Assembly: GCA_002299465.1 (NCBI GenBank)
Contig: DBNX01000007.1
Coordinates: forward strand, 1 to 15,021
Length of the DNA stretch: 15,021 nucleotides
Reading direction: 5' to 3'
From: Patescibacteria group bacterium UBA661
GTDB lineage: Bacteria > Patescibacteriota > Minisyncoccia > Phycocordibacterales > UBA918
Shown in pieces: positions 14,337-15,021 of the stretch; the stretch's first letter is position 1; every line of letters begins with the position of its first letter. The translations under genes were made by a program, and so were the position numbers. The notes beneath the pieces were generated by a model. That model saw nothing but the letters and a program-made list of their open reading frames with translations, did no database searches and was not told where the DNA came from.

Positions 14337-15021
14337 ATGGACAAGGAGCCAGCTGTAACACCCGAAAAAAAGCAGAGTGTCATCAAGGGACTAGGGGTCT
14401 TGGGTTTGCTTGGTGTTATTATTTTAAGCGCTTGGTTGGCAGTGCAAGTTGTTCAAGTGCTACCGAACGCCCTCACCTCCCTCGCCTCACTCGCTAGCAG
14501 TGTTTACAATTACAATCCCTTAGTCAGTCGCGACTTAGTCCTGGCTAAAAACGAGTCTGTTATAAATCTGAACGAACCACTTACTGTTTCTTGGGAGCTA
14601 CCCAACATCACTGGTAATTTTGTGTTTTCTTACACCTGTGTACCGGGTGTCACTATTGATTTAGCAACTGACACTAATGATTTTACTAGCCTGACTTGTG
14701 GTGAGAAATACAATCTCGGCACTAGCACCACCCTTACCATCACCCCCCGCGCTAGTGAAACTCGTTTCTTAGATGTGCCTTATAAAATCGCTTTCTACCG
14801 ACCAAACAGCGACACTCCAGCTTTGCAGGCGGCTACTACTTTTACCTTACTTAATGAGTCCCTAGCTTTAGTTGAGACCCTCACAGAAACTCCACCAGTA
14901 ACTGAAACCGTAGTTAACGAAACCATCGTTGAAACACCACCACCCACTACCCCGGTAGTAGCCACCACCACTGTCACGACTCCCGCCCCGACTACTCCAA
15001 CCCCAGCCGCCACCACGACTG
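14337..15021 (+). CDS. Membrane-anchored envelope protein with Thr/Pro-rich tail (partial, runs off the right edge)
   Basis: Open frame from ATG 14337 to the end of the window, 228 codons with no stop. Seen: a charged cytoplasmic start (MDKEPAVTPEKKQSVIKG), one hydrophobic helix at about 16-42, and an extracellular part rich in beta-type sequence at about 60-175 with two cysteines (Cys101 and Cys121) that could pair. From about 180 on there is a low-complexity Thr/Pro/Val/Glu stalk (ETPPVTETVVNETIVETPPP and onward). The fold looks Ig-like (LTVSWELPNITGNFVFSYTC). I do not recognise a named family. It diverges from the sortase across 206 bp, so both may belong to one surface locus. No sorting signal is visible in the part present; whether one lies past the edge is unknown. 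Confidence 0.75.
   Translation, partial: MDKEPAVTPEKKQSVIKGLGVLGLLGVIILSAWLAVQVVQVLPNALTSLASLASSVYNYNPLVSRDLVLAKNESVINLNEPLTVSWELPNITGNFVFSYTCVPGVTIDLATDTNDFTSLTCGEKYNLGTSTTLTITPRASETRFLDVPYKIAFYRPNSDTPALQAATTFTLLNESLALVETLTETPPVTETVVNETIVETPPPTTPVVATTTVTTPAPTTPTPAATTT

Noticed and set aside
1..15021. Alternative genetic code with UGA read as glycine
   Set aside because: smc and rnhB both end at TGA at the expected protein length, and no in-frame TGA falls within a conserved domain.
1..15021. tRNA, rRNA, CRISPR array or insertion sequence
   Set aside because: No cloverleaf, rRNA-like stretch, regularly spaced repeats or transposase frame was found on either strand.

Overview
The window reads as chromosomal DNA from a member of the Candidate Phyla Radiation (Patescibacteria), most like Parcubacteria. 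I infer this from the gene set and not from any marker search. The clues are a short SMC without a hinge, a NusB-NUDIX fusion, two tandem type IV pilin-like proteins, a sortase beside a giant Ig-like/DUF11 surface protein, short intergenic gaps, and almost no Shine-Dalgarno sites. TGA is used as a stop (smc, rnhB), so this is not the UGA=Gly code of Gracilibacteria/SR1. No tRNA, rRNA, CRISPR array or transposase gene is visible.

Layout. 73-6522 is a minus-strand block of information-processing genes with two pilins. In transcription order it holds rnhB, then rpmF (L32) with its own terminator, nusB-NUDIX, rnc (RNase III), pilin-like 1, pilin-like 2 and smc. A GC-rich palindrome lies between rnhB and rpmF. 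dnaE (6583-9798) is on the plus strand and diverges from rnhB across about 60 bp. It ends at a 36-bp perfect palindrome that serves as a two-way terminator against the convergent minus-strand gene. 9870-14130 is a minus-strand envelope locus: a sortase followed by an 1127-residue surface protein. At 14337 a plus-strand membrane-anchored, Thr/Pro-tailed envelope protein begins and runs off the right edge.

How the genes fit together. smc, dnaE, rnhB, rnc, nusB and rpmF are housekeeping genes for chromosome organisation, replication, RNA processing, transcription and translation. The pilins supply fibre or secretion subunits. The sortase and its neighbour look like an enzyme-substrate pair. The neighbour has a VPHTG box, a hydrophobic helix and an RR charge cluster, which is the usual order of a sortase sorting signal. 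Here it is internal and followed by a 269-residue tail that should be cytoplasmic.

The least expected signal is regulatory. An extended -10 box of the form TGNTANNNT sits 8-10 nt before the ATG of dnaE, rpmF, smc, pilin-like 1 and the sortase. That geometry would give leaderless mRNAs. Only rnhB and the giant protein have even a fair Shine-Dalgarno site.
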